Source: Osedax fenrisi (taxonomy: Eukaryota; Annelida; Polychaeta; Sabellida; Siboglinidae). From it: DNA of 64,000 nt. The notes under the pieces are model-generated. The model saw nothing but the letters and a program-made list of their open reading frames with translations. It searched no databases and had not been told where the DNA came from. Position numbers and translations under genes: made by a program. Below, in pieces: positions 1-13,207 of the stretch; positions within the stretch are counted from its first letter, which is position 1, and each line of letters opens with the position of its first letter. The DNA is taken from the NCBI GenBank assembly GCA_964019155.1, contig OZ025242.1, positions 24,304,546 to 24,368,545 of the forward strand. Direction: 5' to 3'.

Positions 1-1870
1 TAAAAGTATTCTCATTTGTAATTAAATAATAAGTTATGATATATTAATAGTAAATAAAGTGCACTATTAATTCTTAAGATGACTTATGATATCTCATTCA
101 TCTCGATAATTAGTTTTAAATTGATGTATTAAATGTAGTATAATGATAATATGACATCTTCAAATAACCTCGCATGTATTAAGACTGCTGTGTTTGGGAT
201 ATATTTAAACATTATTGGAATCTGGTGGCAGCCTTTAGCCAACTTTGCGAATATCTTCGGGTTTCTCAGATTTAAGGAGCATCTTTGATATGATGAATTG
301 TGTATCTGAGTTTAACAATTCGATTATTTAATATTCTATAATCACCAGTTGGATGATATTACCTCATCGTTAGTGGACTATATGAAGGGGTGATTACAGA
401 GTGCAGTTCTACCTTCTGATTATCTTCAATTCTTGTAGGTTACTGAACTACTCGTGTGCTATTGTAAGCTTCTCTGTAGATATATCTAGACTATAGTCTT
501 CTTACTTTGCAGTAGAATGAAGGTCACTTGTCTCTGTGTAATTAGTTATGTAGTGTTTATGCATGTTTCTGTTTGCAATGTTAATATTTCAGGGAATTCA
601 TGTATAGTATCATTGAATGGTTTATTATCATAGTGTGATAGGGAAGTGATATACAATGTATTCATTATTATAATCATAATATATGTATATAATATATATA
701 TCATATAATTAACTATTTTAATCATATAATATCAAATAAGTATAAAAAGATGTAAACAATTTAATGACAATAACAAACAGTGATAGTGTAGGTGTGTGAG
801 ATAGACTAATAGTGTATTATAATAAAGCTGATATATTATAAGGTAAACCTATATAAGTTATCTGAAGAGCTTCCGTTAGTGGCTATTCCCATGCAATCAT
901 CGTATGTTGTTTAACAGATCAGTGTTTCTACAGTTTTCAAGGTCATATATATTCAATAAATCACATGGTCTTTCATAAGGTCAAGTTTACAGCACTCTGA
1001 GGAGATGTTGTTAGAGGTTTTCATATATTCATTATGTGGATCAGTGAGTATTTGTAGGAACATAAATGTTACATCCTTATTTATAGAAGTTACAATATGA
1101 TGATATTAGGTTGTATGGTTTGTAATACATGCATTATTAAACTGTGATTCAATTATTACAAAACCTGCAGCAGTGTTGTTCTCCCAGAGAGAAGGCAATG
1201 TTAAGTCCATAGTGCAAATGTTCGGTAGTCTATTTATTATCCATCTCACTTATTATTCACATTCATATACAGGTCACGATGTAGGATCAAATGTACTATC
1301 ATACTTAATAAACATGCATGACTCTTTGTTATTTCTCACACAGGTGAATTATATTTAGATTATATGATAATAATAATATATTCAGAAGATATTTAAGATA
1401 ATGGAACATATCTATTAAACTTTCATAATACAACAATCTGCTCTACAAAGATTTGATCTATATAATTAAGATGTGATTATTACATATTATTCATAGAATT
1501 ATTAATATAGTTATTAATAAGTTAAATATGATAGTCGAGAGTTAATCTTGTAATAAAATAATCGACAATTTAATAATGTAAAGATTAAAGATAAGAATAT
1601 TATGAAATCTAAAACAGAAATATAATTAAAAATAATGTTTAATACTGTATATTTATATCTGGAATAAGAAATTCAATAATTAACTATATATTATGTACTG
1701 CTTAGCTTAAATTAAAACAATACATGTTTATATTATATTCATTATGTAATGTATCTATTGTGTTTATAATTATGATATTGTATTATAATTAAAAAGGGTA
1801 TTTATATTTATTATTATAATACACATTGGTAATATGATGCAATAAATAAACAATAGTAAATATACTTGAT
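1..1870. other. AT-rich stretch without a recognisable gene
   Basis: No open frame here shows a domain, a plausible exon structure or a composition unlike its surroundings. The longest frame (about 1173-1358, plus) has no recognisable motif and looks like chance. Confidence 0.6.
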
Positions 1871-3662
1871 TCACAAATTCATAAGAATTAAACAATATGC
1901 AGATATATTAACATCACTATATAATAATGCTCTATCATTGTTATCTAAACATATAGAATATATATTATTCTTAGAATACATGTAAATTACACTTTCATCA
2001 TAAACACTATTATATAATCTTACGTCATTGAATATATCTGTATTAAGAGATGTCCATACATTTGTTGTTATGTTATAACATTCAGGCTTAAGAACACCAC
2101 CATAACCATTACCACCATATACATAAATACAGCTATCTCGTACTAAAGCAGCATGCCTGCATCTCGCATGTAATACAGGTGCTAATGTATTCCATTCACC
2201 ACCTCTATAATGTATTACTTTATTAATATAACAACCACCAGTATCACCACCAATAACATAAATATCCTCATCTACTACAACTGTGGCATGACTATCTACA
2301 CCATAAGGTAAAGATTTACCTGCTGACCATGAATCTGTATTTATATTATAAATATTCACTTTACATAAACGAACATTATTACTCTGTCCACCAATAGTGA
2401 TCAAATCACCATCTATCGTTACATTAACAGTTGGAGCACTGCCACTAAATAAATAATCATGAGGGTAACTACAATGGGTTACATCATTAGTTATAGTATT
2501 AAATCTTAACATTTTACCTACAGTAAAATTAATAATTAATAAATTACTATTAATATAAATAACTATATTACCATCACCAAAATTATATTGAAATATTCTG
2601 CTATTATTATTAATATCATAAATACCATCATTTTCTACTTTATATAGAGATAACTTTTTGTTAGTATTGGTAGTTGATTCTTCATAAGATGGAATGCTAA
2701 AACTATCAATAGAGTTTAGTTTATAATAATTCAATAACTCTAGAGTAGATTTATCATTTAATACAGAAATATTAATATGTAATTGCTGAATGATTAGATC
2801 TAATTTACAGTTTCCTGTATTAATTAGTTTATTATCTAACATTATATTTTTATTACATAATCTACAATTAATGAGACTAAATAATGATCTTGCATTATCA
2901 AATCTACTATCTAAATCATATGTCAACCATAACAAAATACCTTTAACAAAATAATATTCATTTGAACTATGAAAAGCTCGTTGTTTTAAAAATGCATGTA
3001 AATCATTAGGGCTTAGTTTTAAGAAAACATATTTTTCTATTGTTTCAATAAAAATAATATTAAAATCACTTTTTATCTTCTGAAGATACATATTAACATA
3101 AGTCATGTTATAACTATACATTATGTCCAACAGATTACTTGAAGGATGCCCAGGGAGATATTCTGCCAGAAAACTGTCACACTTTTCAATCAAAGACTTT
3201 ACCTTGGGAATAATTAAATTAACATTAGTTATATTATTAATTGAATAATTTAGGATTAATAAGATAAAATAAGATATAATAAAATACAAAATAATTGTGA
3301 TAATATATATATCAGATAATATACATATAATCTATATTATATTAATTAACATTTTGTATCATAATATTATTAATATTCTATATTAATAAATTGTTTTAAT
3401 TAATCAGTATATATTAAATTTAATTAAATAAAATATACCAATTATTAGACTAATTAAAAACTTGTAGATATGAAGATATTTCCGTCAATTCTTCTACATT
3501 ATCTACAGTGATGAATATCTCCCCGGAATAGATATACTATATAAAAGACTCCATGCAGTTTTTGCTAAAGTTGAAGCTGACTTTAGACTGGTTTTTCATC
3601 ATATCAAAGTTAAAGAGACATCTGAAGTAATCACTGGCTCCCGCCAATATTACTTTATGTAC
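1871..3662 (-). pseudogene. Kelch-like (BTB-BACK-Kelch) gene, partial, with a nonsense codon in the BTB exon
   Basis: Two exons are visible. The upstream exon (3662-3462) follows an acceptor ending ctag and encodes the BTB core, with HKVILAGASDYFRCLF and, later, YIYSGEIFITVDNVEELTEI. It ends at CAA|gttttt. The downstream exon (3202-1871) starts after cccaag, in the same phase (0), and gives VKSLIEKCDSFLAEYLP, a BACK region, then about three Kelch motifs with VIGGDTGG and VYGGNGYGG before the stop. KLHL proteins are usually substrate adaptors for cullin-3 ubiquitin ligases. The oddity is codon 42 of the upstream exon, TAG (3539-3537), where relatives carry an acidic residue before Y-x-YSGE. 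The exon with the start and first BTB strand is not found upstream; a transposon lies at 3966-5480. I call it a pseudogene because of the stop and missing start. A sequencing error or readthrough remains possible. Confidence 0.75.
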
Positions 3663-4361
3663 CTAGTCATTAATTATTATATTAAATAATGATTCATTTA
3701 TAAATACTATTTACATTATTATCAATGTAAATTTATTTTTTATAGAAGTAGTGAAAATAAATATAATGTAAAAATAATCATTAATATATATATTACGAGT
3801 ATATTTTAATTATAATAAACTATATGGGGGTTTATAATTTGTAGTAATAGTTTATATCCTATATGTAAATTTAGTGTAAAATAAATGAGGAAATAGGTTA
3901 CACATTTATTTCATTCACATTTATTTTAAAATATATAATGGAGATATTTAACTTTTAATAGTTAAGGGGATTCACGGTCTTTAAAATAAAAAAATTTATA
4001 AACAACATTTTATTTTTAAAATAGATTACTACATGTATAATGTATGATATGTCAAAATATCATATGTTAAAAACATATATAAAGCATACAAAAATATAAT
4101 TTTATAACACTACCTATTTCTAATAAAATAATAATTAAAAAAATGGCGCAAAAATTACGGTTTACATATATTATAACACTGTTTTTCAGCGCCATCTGTT
4201 ATTACCAGCGCCATCTGTTAGTTTCATTTTATAAATGCTAGTGATTGGCCGTTGGCTTTGTTCTATAATAATAAGATAGCGTCATTTCATTAATATTATT
4301 ATTTGATATGGGTCGATTGACTAAACGACAACTTTCGGGGCGTAATCGAGATACAATCAAG

Positions 4362-4640
4362 GTTTATATTATATATAATATGTAACTATTATATAACTAT
4401 ATAATAGTATTATATATTATTTATAAAACGTCAGATAAATGTGTTTATTTAGGAATATAATATCATAATATATTTACAATATTTCAATTTGATAATATTG
4501 AAACAAAGCAATTAGATTTTATTATATTTATGCTAATCTAATTTTATATTATATATAATATATAACTATTAAATAACTATATAAAATTATCATATATTAT
4601 TTATAAAACGTCAGATAAATGTGTTTATTTTGGAATATAA
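4362..4640. repeat. Direct duplication of about 100 bp
   Basis: Positions about 4362-4461 and 4539-4640 share the order TATATTATATATAATAT, then AAAACGTCAGATAAATGTG, then TTTATTT and GGAATATAAT. The copies flank a short AT-rich spacer inside the TTAA element and differ by a few substitutions. Confidence 0.75.
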
Positions 4641-4665
4641 TAGATTTTACGGGTAGATGCGGCGG

Positions 4666-4718
4666 CTAGAGACAAGACCTCCTATAACCTCTGAGGTTAT
4701 AGGAGGTCTTACTAGAGA
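4666..4718. mobile_element. Micro-hairpin insertion alpha-1 with 7-bp target duplication
   Basis: A 39-bp insert (4673-4711) consists of perfect 18-bp arms, AAGACCTCCTATAACCTC and its complement, around a 1-nt loop, with one extra base at each end. CTAGAGA flanks it on both sides (4666-4672 and 4712-4718). The same hairpin recurs at 18002-18041. It interrupts a relic coding exon. Confidence 0.8.
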
Positions 4719-5487
4719 TGCTACAAGAGTGAAAGCCTCTAAGAAGAAACAGGTGACAGAATCTAGGGAAGGGGGACAGTCAAGACAAAGAAGGCAAATG
4801 TCATCAAAGGATTATGGAAGTGGATTACTTTTATAATATCTAATAAAAAAAAATCAATCATAATTATAATAAAATTAATTTTTTGTATATTTGTATTCTA
4901 TCATATGCAACTATAATATATAATAATAATAATTTATATAGATGCAATTTATTTCAAAAGCATGACAAATTATACAAGTTATATAAATATAATATAAAAA
5001 TTGTAAGAATTAGCTAAACTAACTTTTACCATAATAATAAATGTCAAAAAACAGATAAATAATATAGTCAATCTTTAAAATCAATTATCTCAGAATAAAA
5101 GTTTTTTTTATGAACATTTCTATTTCTCAATGAATAATTGACTAAACTTGTTCAAATTTCCAAAGTATGTTTAGTATTATATATATATTGTAGCTACAGA
5201 AAATAGTTGTGATTAGATGTAGAGTTTATAAATAATTGATAATTACATTTTTTAAATAAATATTTTATTTTAAAATTTTTTTTATTTTTTAAAAATGTTG
5301 ATATTTTCAAAACTATTATTCTAATCATTTAGAATTCCTATAGAACAATTAACACAATATATCTTAATGTTATGCAATTTAAATTATGTGAAAATCTTAA
5401 TTATTTCTTGAGTTTTTGAATTTTCAAAAAAAAAAAACGTCCTATCTAATTACATTGAAATCTAAAGACCGTGAACCCCCTTAAATA

Positions 5488-7567
5488 TTATAATACATAT
5501 AAATTATTTAATTATAAACATAGTATATTGTATACTATTAGGTACACGACAGCTGACCTATTCTATAGGCGAGGAGAACATAACCATAACAACGTCGGGG
5601 TATACGAACTGTATAGCTAAACCCAAACCCAACCCAAAACCCTATCCACTCCGTTAGTATAACGAGAAAAACACGACTACCCCGCCCGCCCGACTCCTCC
5701 CACCCGCACCTAAAGAATTGTTGGGCCTAGCTGCATTTCGCCATTCATCGAATTATGATTAATATTACGTTATTTATTTATATCCTATATCGTAATCGTA
5801 ATTGTAGCGTATTTTATTAAAACACGACTACTATATTAGGTATTACCTACATATTATTAATATTTTTATAAATTAAAATTAATATAAAATTTAAAAAAAT
5901 TTAAATATATACCTCCCTGATTACTTACTAAATATATAATGATATATAACCCTATATTCAATAGAATCACTGATAATTGAGAAGTTGGTCAGAATGTCTT
6001 GATTTCTGAGGGAATTCATGTTGGAGACTAAGCCAATGCAATACGAATCCATTGAATAACTGTTATGGATTTTATAAATAATTTGTATTAATTTATTGAT
6101 ATATATATATACAACTATTTACTGAATAAATATATTAATTTTTTAAATATATAAATATTAATTTTACTTAATATAAAATTTGTAAATAATAAATATAATA
6201 ATGAAAAATATAATATGTAACGAATACAAAATAAGATTAGTGATTATTAATTTGATTGGTTATATTTCATGATGAGCAATGCCACTTACTCATATCTATA
6301 TATGGTTAATACATTTATTAATTATTATAAAGTAATTATATATTACCTATAATATATTTGATATTTTAAAATTGTGGGAAATAGGTACTGTATAAATAAT
6401 ACCTACTGAGTAATATATTTTATTTTATTACACCAGTTATTTTACTAATTACACAAAATAAGTTATATACCATATCTTATAAAACATGACATTTAAATAT
6501 AATAATAGAGAATTAATTTATTAAAAAATACTTTTAATAAAGAACCCAGTAAGAAAATGTTCTAAATTACTTTATACATCTCACACGATTGTATAACACA
6601 TGCTTTTATCATATGATGTAGTATCAACTGAATGTAAAATTATACAACTTTTAGTTGATAATGTAATATAATAACTGAATATAACAACTGAGTGCATAAT
6701 TATACTACTTTTTTTTACTCGATTATATTATATTTTATATTAACAAATATAAATTAGGGGGTTACTTATTAACATAATAATTTATCTTTTAAAATATAAT
6801 ATTTCATATATTATTTATATATATATTATAAAAAGTAAAATAATAGTAGAACATTTCTAGGTAGTTTAGTATAGGTGTAGTACCTACATTAAATGTATTA
6901 TATTTGATTTATTATAATATATTTTTATAAATTTGTTATAATTGTATAACATTTATATAGTAATATACATTTTACTATTCCTTTAATCATGCATTGTATA
7001 CAGAGAAATTAGTAAGTAAACAGAAACTCAATATTCCAGAGATAAGATTTTACAAATATTAAAAATGAAAATGTAAATTTACCTATTTATATTAATAATG
7101 AATATTTTAATTAATATTTATTTGGCATTTTTGTATATCTATTAAATATAATTTTTCAATAAATTTCAGAACATTGACATAATTGAATAATAATTAGAAA
7201 TAAAAATGTGAATTTTAATTATTTTCTTCGTAAATTGTAGACACTAAGATGACCTTAAGAGTATAGAAAAGTTATCTGAAAAAAGAGGTACACGTCTATG
7301 CGACTTAATGAGTGAAGAGGATGAGAGAGAGAGAGAGATCAGCTAGTCAAGAATGTTGTCTAGTTCATGGGTGTGGTAATTAATGTGTTCAGTTAGGTTG
7401 GAAGAAGATAATAAATAATGAAATAGATAGATATCACTCCCATCTATATATATATATATATAATATAGTTACTAATTGTAATTGAAATATATAATGCACT
7501 CAATAGTATAGGTTACCATGTAATATAGGTATATATTTATCTGTAATATATGTTTGTATTGAGTCAT
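5488..7567. other. Gene-free AT-rich stretch with one GC-richer island
   Basis: Nothing coding is supported. About 5540-5730 is much richer in C and G than its surroundings and contains a degenerate CCCAAAC-type run. A short (GA)n tract lies near 7326-7340. Neither can be assigned a role. Confidence 0.5.
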
Positions 7568-7794
7568 ACATAATATATGAACATAATGTTATAAATAATC
7601 AAACTAGTATGCATGATAAAGCTTTAAAATATCTAATGTGTCAATTAATTAAGTTAATACACACATATATTGCAGATAAATATATACTTATATTATATTG
7701 TATATATAGGTTACACGAATTACTATTTATATTGTAAAGGTCTATTATGCATACTAGTTTGATTAATTTATAACATTAGTTACATATATTATGT
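7568..7794. mobile_element. Foldback/MITE-like element with long inverted repeats
   Basis: The left side (7568-7620) holds ACATAATATATG, then AATGTTATAAAT, then AATCAAACTAGTATGCAT. The right side (about 7742-7794) is its reverse complement with a few small differences. The arms are roughly 50 bp around an AT-rich centre with no coding potential. The target duplication is unclear because the flanks are TA-rich. Confidence 0.65.
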
Positions 7795-9033
7795 TATTCT
7801 GATTAATATTATGTTGAGTGAATATATATTTACATTATATAATATAGAAATAACATGTATATCATGGATTCAAATTAAATTTATCATATTAAAATTAATA
7901 ATACACAGCCTCATTTATTTTTATCAATATAGATCATTTTATTTTGAATTACTAAACCTACCCACATATTAAGATTTGTATTACTCTATGGAAATCTAAA
8001 TGTTTGTTTATATATTTAATGGTATTCAAAATGAACTAAAGAATTATCAATTATTTATTATATATTTTATAAAATAAATAGTGGAATAAAATATTTTTTA
8101 AATTCAAAAATCCTAGAATTTATATTTGATCCTACTATGACGTCACATTACATTTTTTGATTTTGATTTTTGATCACATTATTTTGGTTCATAATAGTAT
8201 ATTCAAATATAATCATCAATAACTAAAAACTTGTTTTAATTATTTGTATATCTACTCACTGTTAATGTTCCTATCATTTTCATGTTAAATTTAAATAGGG
8301 TTATATATAATAGACAATCAATGTTGGTCAATATTATAAACAATGTTTAGAACATTGAAATTTAATAGAATACATTGATTTAGTAAAATATACATTACAT
8401 GAGATGGGTAGGCCCCTATATTAGTTTATCTGCATCACAGTTCATAAAAAGCTTGTGAGTAATAGATTATAGTTATTCATAGAATGGCTTATAACAAACA
8501 CAAACATTTAGTCATTTTTCAACTAAAAGTATAGGAATAAAGCAACAGTGCAAATTCCAATCTCTGTTATCATAAATAATTACTTTGTCTATAAATATAT
8601 ACTTGTGTGTGTATGACTATTGATATGTACACATATATAATATACTGTGTGTGTTGCATATATGTATATTTATGAATACCTGTATATACTTGATTACTTG
8701 TCTATGTCTGATGCAAACTGTACTATAGCATAACACATCAAGAGGCCTAAACTACACTCATGCACTAGTAATTGTTACTATAAAGCTCTATATATACACA
8801 CATATCAGATTTAGGCAATACATATATGATGGATTTATATGTTTGTATTTATAGACATATATATATATATATATAACTAATGATATACGTGAAAATGTAA
8901 AATTATAAATTAATATGGGGTAGGTATATGTATCTATACACACTATATAAATAAAGCGAACATTATTGGTGTATTTTATATTTAGAAATGAGTATTTTAT
9001 TAACTAATAAATTAATAATATATTATTACATAC
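7795..9033. other. AT-rich intergenic DNA
   Basis: Only microsatellite-like TA and TG tracts are visible, for example around 8590-8660 and 8860-8876. No gene or element boundary is recognised. Confidence 0.5.
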
Positions 9034-9547
9034 ATATACTACATATTATATATCATATGATACATTAATATAAATAAAGATAAATAAATATGTTATAAAA
9101 CTTAATTAATTAACATTTACCAAGTCAAATATTGTAATTTATATTAATTACTTATTTAATTATTAATATATATATATATATATATATACTACATATTATA
9201 TGATATATTAATATAAATAAATATAAATAAATATGTTATAAAACTTAATGTAATAACATATACTACATATTATATATCATATGATATATTAATATAAATA
9301 AAGATAAATAAATATGTTATAAAACTTAATTAACATTTATACCAAGTCAAACATTGTAATTTATATTAATTACTTATTTAATTATTAATATATATATACT
9401 ACATATTATATATCATATGATATATTAATATAAATAAAAGATAAATAAATATGTTATAAAACTTAATTAATTAACATTTATACCAAGTCAAACATTGTAA
9501 TTTATATTAATTACTTATTTAATTATTAATATATATATATATATATA
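9034..9547. repeat. Tandem array of an AT-rich unit, about four copies
   Basis: Units start at about 9034, 9188, 9263 and 9399 with CTACATATTATAT and then carry ATATTAATATAAATAAA and AATATGTTATAAAACTTAAT. Three include the block CCAAGTCAAA...TTGTAATTTATATTAATTAC; the second is internally deleted. Full units are about 135-155 bp. Confidence 0.8.
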
Positions 9548-9784
9548 ATAATATATATATATATAATTAATTAATATAACACAAATCTAAATACAAATAT
9601 TTACTTAATACAACAATCCTAATAAGTAAATAATTAAGGATAATAATAAAACACCAATATATATATATATATATATGTTATCGGGTGGGATTCTGCCCGT
9701 GTATTTATCTCGTTTATTGGAATCAATAAACGTGGTACTGTATAGACATTATTTTAACAAAAACTTCCTCTAAAACCGTACAGT

Positions 9785-9985
9785 AAATAGTGTAAATAAT
9801 ATCAATAATTAAATGACATAAATAATATACATGATATAAATAGTATCAATAATATAAATGATATAACTAGTATAAATAATATACATAGTATCAATAATAT
9901 AAATGATATCACTAATCTAAATAATATAAATGATATAAATAGTATAAATAATAGCAATGATATAAATTATATAAATGTACCTCGT
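9785..9985. repeat. Degenerate minisatellite of ATAAATGATAT/AGTATCA words
   Basis: Variants of ATATAAATGATAT, AATAGTATCAAT and AATAGTATAAAT alternate with a period of about 12-15 bp over some 200 bp. Nothing suggests coding. Confidence 0.7.
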
Positions 9986-10150
9986 CTGTGTTCAAGAATA
10001 ATATAAATGCGACAATGAATTTATATCATTACAAAATTCGAAGTGTTATGGTTGAATAATTTGCATTAAAATGCGAATGATTGGCCAGTACGTCAATCAT
10101 AATCATTCGTTGGGGATTTCGAAATGTTCTATATAATCTACACTACAACA

Positions 10151-10201
<51 letters not shown>

Positions 10202-10277
10202 ATGCAAAGATTTTGCGAAGCACTTCGGAAAATAGTTGGTATATGTGTGGGTGTTTTATATATATATATATATATAT

Positions 10278-12246
10278 GAAAATAAATTGATAAAATAAAA
10301 ATCTGAATCTATACTTGCGCTTTATCAACTGATCAAGTCCAAACATAGACGTGATCCCCTAATTACAAAATCGCTTCATGTTACTGCTTCTCTGGAATCA
10401 TGTTCATCAGATCAAAAGAAAACGTTCACCATTTGTTCGAAACTCCTTGGGCGAAATAAAAAGAAAACTTTACCCGACTTTCCACCAGATACCTTATCAT
10501 CAACTTTTGATGACTATTTCCATCATAAGTTTACAAGTACTCTCAGCAATCTCCCACGATATGCCACTTTAATAAACCCCACCATGCCAACTCACTTACT
10601 TAATGTATTTTCAGTCCCTTCCATGTCAGACATAGGCACACTTATTAAAGCAACTAAAAGTTCATCTCCTCTTGACCCTATTCCTCTTTCCCTTTTACAC
10701 GAAATCACTGAATCCATCACTATCCCTCTCAATAATATGTGAATCCCTCGAATCCGGTACGTTTCCAAAATCCTATAAACATGCACTCATCACACCCCTC
10801 CTTAAGAAACCAAACCTTAACCCTCAGAGCCTCAAACAATTAGCGCCCAATATCAAACCTGTAGATATTTTCCAAAACTTTGGAACGAATCGTCGCGAAA
10901 CAACTAACATATTATTTAATATCACACACAATCCCTCATATCTTCCAAAGTGCATAACTTCCTTCCAAATCAATAGAAACCGCACTAGCGAAGATATCCA
11001 GAGATATTCTCACTAACCTTGATAACAAAAATGGCACAATACTCGCACTACTTGATCTCTCCTCTGCGTTTGACACTATTGACCACACGATTCTCATACA
11101 CCGTCTTACATCTATAGGTATCACTGGTACCGCACACAAATGGCTATCCTCATTCATAACTAACCTAACTTCCTCAGTTTTAGTTCACTCAACCCGTTCA
11201 TATCCCCATCTTGTAAGGCACGGTGTTCCCCAAGGTTCAGTCCTTGGGCCAATACTCATTAACATTTACATAATTCTCCTTCTCCAACTTATCTCATATT
11301 CTCCAGTTAGCTTCCATACATATGCAGACGACATCCAACTTTATGTAAAATGTACAGAAAACGTTAATTTTGCACCTGACATCCTTTCCTCTACTATTAC
11401 CACCATTCATAACTGGCTCATAATAAACTCCCTCGTCTTTAATCCAATTAAAACCGAGGATATATTCCTTCACCTTCCACTCCGAAGTAAAACGTTACCA
11501 ACTCCCCCTCCAATTAACATTAATGGATATCTCATCATGTACTCAACCCATGTCAAAAATCTTGGTGTTATATTTGACAATTATTTTAATTTTTATAGAC
11601 AACTGTCCAACATAACAAAACTATTAAACTATCAACTACATTCACTACGCCTTATTCATCATTCAATATCAATATTCACCGCTACTATTATAGCTTCTGA
11701 TTATATCCTACCTCTATTCGACTACTGCAATTTTATCCTTTACAATACACCCTCATCGTACATTACTAAACTCCAAATTCTTCAAAATTCTATAGCTAGG
11801 TGTATATTCAACATACCAAAATACTCCCATACTCGTATATCTCCATTCCTATCTAAACTCCACTGGTTACCTGTACCCCATAGAATCCTATATAAAACTC
11901 TACTACTGGCTCATAAAGCAATCCACCATGACTCTCCTGACTACCTAGCATCCCTACTCAAACTTAAATTACCAACTAGCACCACTACACGCTCCACCAA
12001 TACGTTTCTACTTCAACTCCCTCCTAAACACAACTTATATTCAACTAACTGGGCAATACCCGTCCCATACTCCTGAAACACTCTCCCAACATACATCAGT
12101 ACTACACAATCAACTCCAAACTTCAAGAAACTACTGAAAACCTACCTATTTAATATGAAACATTAACTTCAAATATATATGGACGGCCGATTGCTTTATA
12201 AGCACAGTTCGCAGTCCGAAAACCGAAAAATGTAAAATGTAAATGT
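10278..12246 (+). mobile_element. CR1/L2-type LINE, 5'-truncated and frameshifted (third LINE copy)
   Basis: This copy matches the 3' half of the minus-strand LINE at 46.1-50.2 kb. It starts abruptly after a (TA)n tract, inside the reading frame between endonuclease and reverse transcriptase. It keeps recognisable reverse-transcriptase pieces (the LLDLSSAFDTIDH region near 11050, GVPQGSVLGP near 11225, YADD near 11325) and the C-terminal part MYSTHVKNLGVIFD (from 11537). Frameshifts and stops separate these. The 3' end carries the same GGACGGCCGATTGC block and an ATGTAAATGTA tail as the other copy, and a TA-flanked transposon abuts it. It is not functional. Confidence 0.9.
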
Positions 12247-12933
12247 ATAGGGGAGAGCGGACAGGTTGACCATATGGGCAGGTTTAGCCATCTACATTAT
12301 TTCTGCTATTAATAAATATCTTAATGTAATTTTTAATATATGTATACACACCTATATTTAGTATTATTATAACAACTCAAACATTATTTATTTTAACTAT
12401 TTAAATATTATTTAATTATTAATATTTTATGAAAAACTCGTTGGTGGGACAGTAAGTTTAAATTTGATATTATTAATATAGTTTGTAATAACATAGACTT
12501 ATTAATAGTATATAAATAAAGTATATTTAATATAGGCCTACTATATATTATAAAATATAAAATTCAAAAATTATCATTCACAAATTAATTAGATTACTTT
12601 TATATATACTAGTGATATGGGGCAGGTTGACCATTGCAAAACGGGGCAGGTTGACCATAGGGTCAAACTGCCCCGTTTATCATTAAACATATTTATTTAT
12701 TAATTTATGTAATTAATTAATGACTTATTCCATAATAATAATAATCTAATTAATTAAATATATAATTGAGTAATTACTTTAAGTAATTAAATAATTGGTT
12801 TATATGCTGGATTAAAACATAGAGCATCTAACCTCTATCCTAATCTAATCTCTCGCCTTAAAAGTTTCATTAGTTTTGATATTAATATTGGTGAATATAC
12901 TTGTTAATATACTAATAAATATAAATATATAAC

Positions 12934-12983
12934 TTTAACTCATCGATGTAAATAAAAGTTTTAGTTACATCGATGTTTTAACT
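12934..12983. mobile_element. Micro-hairpin insertion with 7-bp target duplication (theta)
   Basis: A 36-bp insert (12941-12976) has 11-bp arms, CATCGATGTAA and its complement, around a 13-nt loop. TTTAACT flanks it exactly on both sides (12934-12940 and 12977-12983). It lies inside the family-3 transposon, so it is younger than that element. Confidence 0.65.
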
Positions 12984-13207
12984 ATGTTTATTTTTTAATA
13001 TATATCTTTAATTTTTCATTTTTTCTACCTGGCTCAACCTACCCCATTAGACGGTGCAGGTTGAGCCAAATTAAAAAATAATAATAATGTAATTATATAA
13101 TTAATTATTTATCATTACACTGATTTATGAATGTTTTTTATTGATCATAAACTATATTTATCTTATGCACTTTATTTTATTAAAATATATTCATAACATT
13201 ATTAGTT

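Larger units (their letters stand above)
4308..4836 (+). pseudogene. Relic coding exons inside the TTAA element, split by a hairpin insertion
   Basis: An ATG at 4308 opens MGRLTKRQLSGRNRDTIK and ends at AAG|gtttat (4361), like a first exon. Further on, an open frame reads GCG GCG GCT AGA GA... and continues after 4718 to a TAA at 4834-4836, rich in K, R, Q and S and ending KDYGSGLLL. The frame is open only if the 39-bp hairpin at 4673-4711 and one copy of its 7-bp flanking repeat are ignored; as it stands, the insertion introduces a stop. The two parts do not join in phase by an obvious intron, so a middle exon may be lost. The product is not recognised; a basic N-terminal piece of a transposon protein is an inference from location. 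Confidence 0.45.
3966..5480. mobile_element. TTAA-flanked DNA transposon, non-autonomous remnant
   Basis: The ends form an 18-bp terminal inverted repeat, GGGGATTCACGGTCTTTA at 3966-3983 and its complement at 5463-5480 with one mismatch. Both ends are flanked by TTAA (3962-3965 and 5481-5484), the target duplication known for piggyBac- and Kolobok-type elements. Inside are two short coding-looking relics (4308-4361 and about 4656-4836) and a direct repeat of about 100 bp. No complete transposase is present. The superfamily cannot be decided from the ends alone. Confidence 0.75.

Noticed and set aside
1173..1358. 61-codon frame on the plus strand
   Set aside because: No motif, no exon context and chance-level length for this composition.
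10081..10346. Open frames across the (TA)n tract near 10.15-10.28 kb
   Set aside because: The YIYIYI residues are produced by the (TA)n repeat and no domain or exon structure is seen.
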